NCBI GenBank assembly: GCA_947475475.1
Contig: CANJOG010000101.1
Location: 1 to 6,998, forward strand
Direction: 5' to 3'
Source of the DNA: Acetobacteraceae bacterium
GTDB lineage: Bacteria > Pseudomonadota > Alphaproteobacteria > Acetobacterales > Acetobacteraceae
DNA length: 6,998 nt
Shown: one piece after another, positions 6,415 to 6,998 of the stretch
Layout of the letters: every line of letters starts with the position of its first letter
Numbering within the stretch: the stretch's first letter is position 1
Made by a program: the position numbers and the translations under genes
The notes under the pieces: model-generated
Told to the model about the DNA's origin: nothing
The model's input: only the letters and a program-made list of their open reading frames with translations
Databases searched by the model: none

Positions 6415-6427
6415 GACACGGGCTGGG
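6394..6427. repeat. 9-bp perfect inverted repeat in the methyltransferase-rimP spacer
   Basis: CCCAGCCCG at 6394-6402 is the exact reverse complement of CGGGCTGGG at 6419-6427, separated by 16 nt that contain the palindrome TTGCAA. As RNA from the minus strand it would form a stable hairpin about 45 nt after the methyltransferase stop, without a T-run after it. As DNA the arms flank the candidate -35 and fill part of the spacer, so an operator role is also possible. Confidence 0.55.
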
Positions 6428-6471
6428 GAAAGCGTCGGATGCGTGGCTGGGGCGCGCCTTAGGCCCGGTTT

Positions 6472-6998
6472 TCAGGGGCGCTGGAATTTCAGCACGAACT
6501 CGTCCTTGGGCATCGGCGGATCGGGGGTATTCTTGTCGCGCGGATCAGCCGGATTGCGCAGGAAATTGCCCTCCGCGATCAGGCGGAATCCGGCAGCCTC
6601 GACCTCGCGGCGAAGGAAGGCTTCCTCGATGCGATGCAGCGTGCCGGCTTCCGAAATCCCGGTTCCTGGCCTGCCGGAATGATCGGCGATGACAAAGATT
6701 CCACCAGGCTTGAGTGCCTTGAACGCCGCCGCATTCATGGCCGAGCGATCAACTCCCATATGGCCGAGGTCATGGTAGTTGAAGATCAGTGTGACGAGAT
6801 CGAATTTGCCCTCCGCCAGATCGGGCGGCAGCGGGTCCTCGAAGGGGCGGACGATGGCGGTAATGGGCGCGAAGGAGGCGCCCGCATCGGTCATGGTTTT
6901 CACCCGCGCGGCCAGCGCCTCGGGCGAGGGGCGGAAGGGGCCGGCCGGCGGCGGCGCGGCCGGGAGGCTGGGGTTGCTGTTGCCCTCGGGCGCGGCCG
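6472..6998 (-). CDS. COG4798-type class I SAM-dependent methyltransferase, 5' end outside the window
   Basis: The C-terminal 174 codons are present and the frame stays open to the window edge, so the start is not seen. The visible part matches the later half of a Rossmann-fold methyltransferase of the predicted methyltransferase group COG4798. FDLVTLIFNYHDLGHMGVDR fits strand 4 with its following helix, and LKPGGIFVIADHSGRPGTG fits strand 5. THRIEEAF-like (LHRIEEAFLRREVEAAGFRL) and NFLRNPADPRDK segments are typical of the family's C-terminus. The glycine-rich SAM-binding motif I should lie upstream, off the window. The first visible residues form a Pro/Ala-rich stretch around EGNSNPSLPAAPPPAGPFRP, in the region before the substrate-side segment RPFEDPLPPDL. 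A GTG at 6903 is not the likely start because family sequence continues through it. Members often carry an N-terminal export signal; that cannot be judged here. The substrate is unknown, and the gene is probably unrelated in function to the operon downstream. Confidence 0.85.
   Translation of the reverse strand, partial: AAPEGNSNPSLPAAPPPAGPFRPSPEALAARVKTMTDAGASFAPITAIVRPFEDPLPPDLAEGKFDLVTLIFNYHDLGHMGVDRSAMNAAAFKALKPGGIFVIADHSGRPGTGISEAGTLHRIEEAFLRREVEAAGFRLIAEGNFLRNPADPRDKNTPDPPMPKDEFVLKFQRP

Noticed and set aside
6285..6419. N-terminal extension of RimP up to ATG 6419
   Set aside because: It would translate through the intrinsic terminator hairpin and T-tract and has no similarity to the family; GTG 6284 gives a normal-length RimP.
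6285..6471. tRNA gene upstream of rimP, as in E. coli (metY)
   Set aside because: No cloverleaf, T-loop consensus (GGTTCRA) or CCA-ending acceptor stem is visible on either strand in this spacer.
1..6998. CRISPR array, phage, transposase or defence genes
   Set aside because: No spaced direct repeats, integrase, transposase or defence-domain signatures are visible; all substantial coding sequence is accounted for by conserved housekeeping genes and one methyltransferase.

Overview
This GC-rich window is almost entirely one minus-strand housekeeping operon for transcription elongation and translation initiation. In transcription order (descending coordinates) it reads rimP (6284-5760), nusA (5731-4178), ylxR fused to an L7Ae-like domain (about 4239-3544), infB (3391-590) and rbfA (593-87). 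Upstream of it lies the 3' part of a COG4798-type SAM-dependent methyltransferase gene (6998-6472), also on the minus strand. The gene order, the YlxR-L7Ae fusion, the IF2 N-terminal region and the NusA C-terminal repeats all fit an alphaproteobacterium. A tandem GC-hairpin repeat at 1-60 resembles intergenic repeats I associate with Acetobacteraceae (Rhodospirillales). That family placement rests on memory, not on a search.

Layout: 1-60 is the intergenic repeat, 26 nt beyond the rbfA stop and running off the left edge. From 87 to 5731 the genes are tightly packed. infB and rbfA overlap by the four bases GTGA, nusA and ylxR overlap or abut, and rimP and nusA are 28 nt apart. The one sizeable internal gap is the 152 nt between ylxR and infB, which contains a 16-bp perfect palindrome. 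The 187 nt between the methyltransferase and rimP hold a 9-bp inverted repeat, a weak promoter candidate, a possible 9-codon upstream ORF and a clear Rho-independent terminator ending about 40 nt before the rimP start.

How the genes work together: RimP and RbfA help mature the 30S subunit, IF2 (infB) brings initiator tRNA to the 30S and promotes subunit joining, and NusA controls RNA polymerase pausing, termination and antitermination. YlxR is an RNA-binding protein of less certain role that travels with nusA and infB. The terminator just ahead of rimP suggests the operon may be controlled by premature termination, which NusA itself could influence.

I found no phage, CRISPR, toxin, defence or other accessory system. 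The very long plus-strand ORFs opposite infB and nusA are best explained as shadows of GC-rich codon usage. The points most worth a second look are the rimP leader terminator, the missing conventional ylxR start next to a strong Shine-Dalgarno sequence, the palindrome in front of infB, and the repeat after rbfA.
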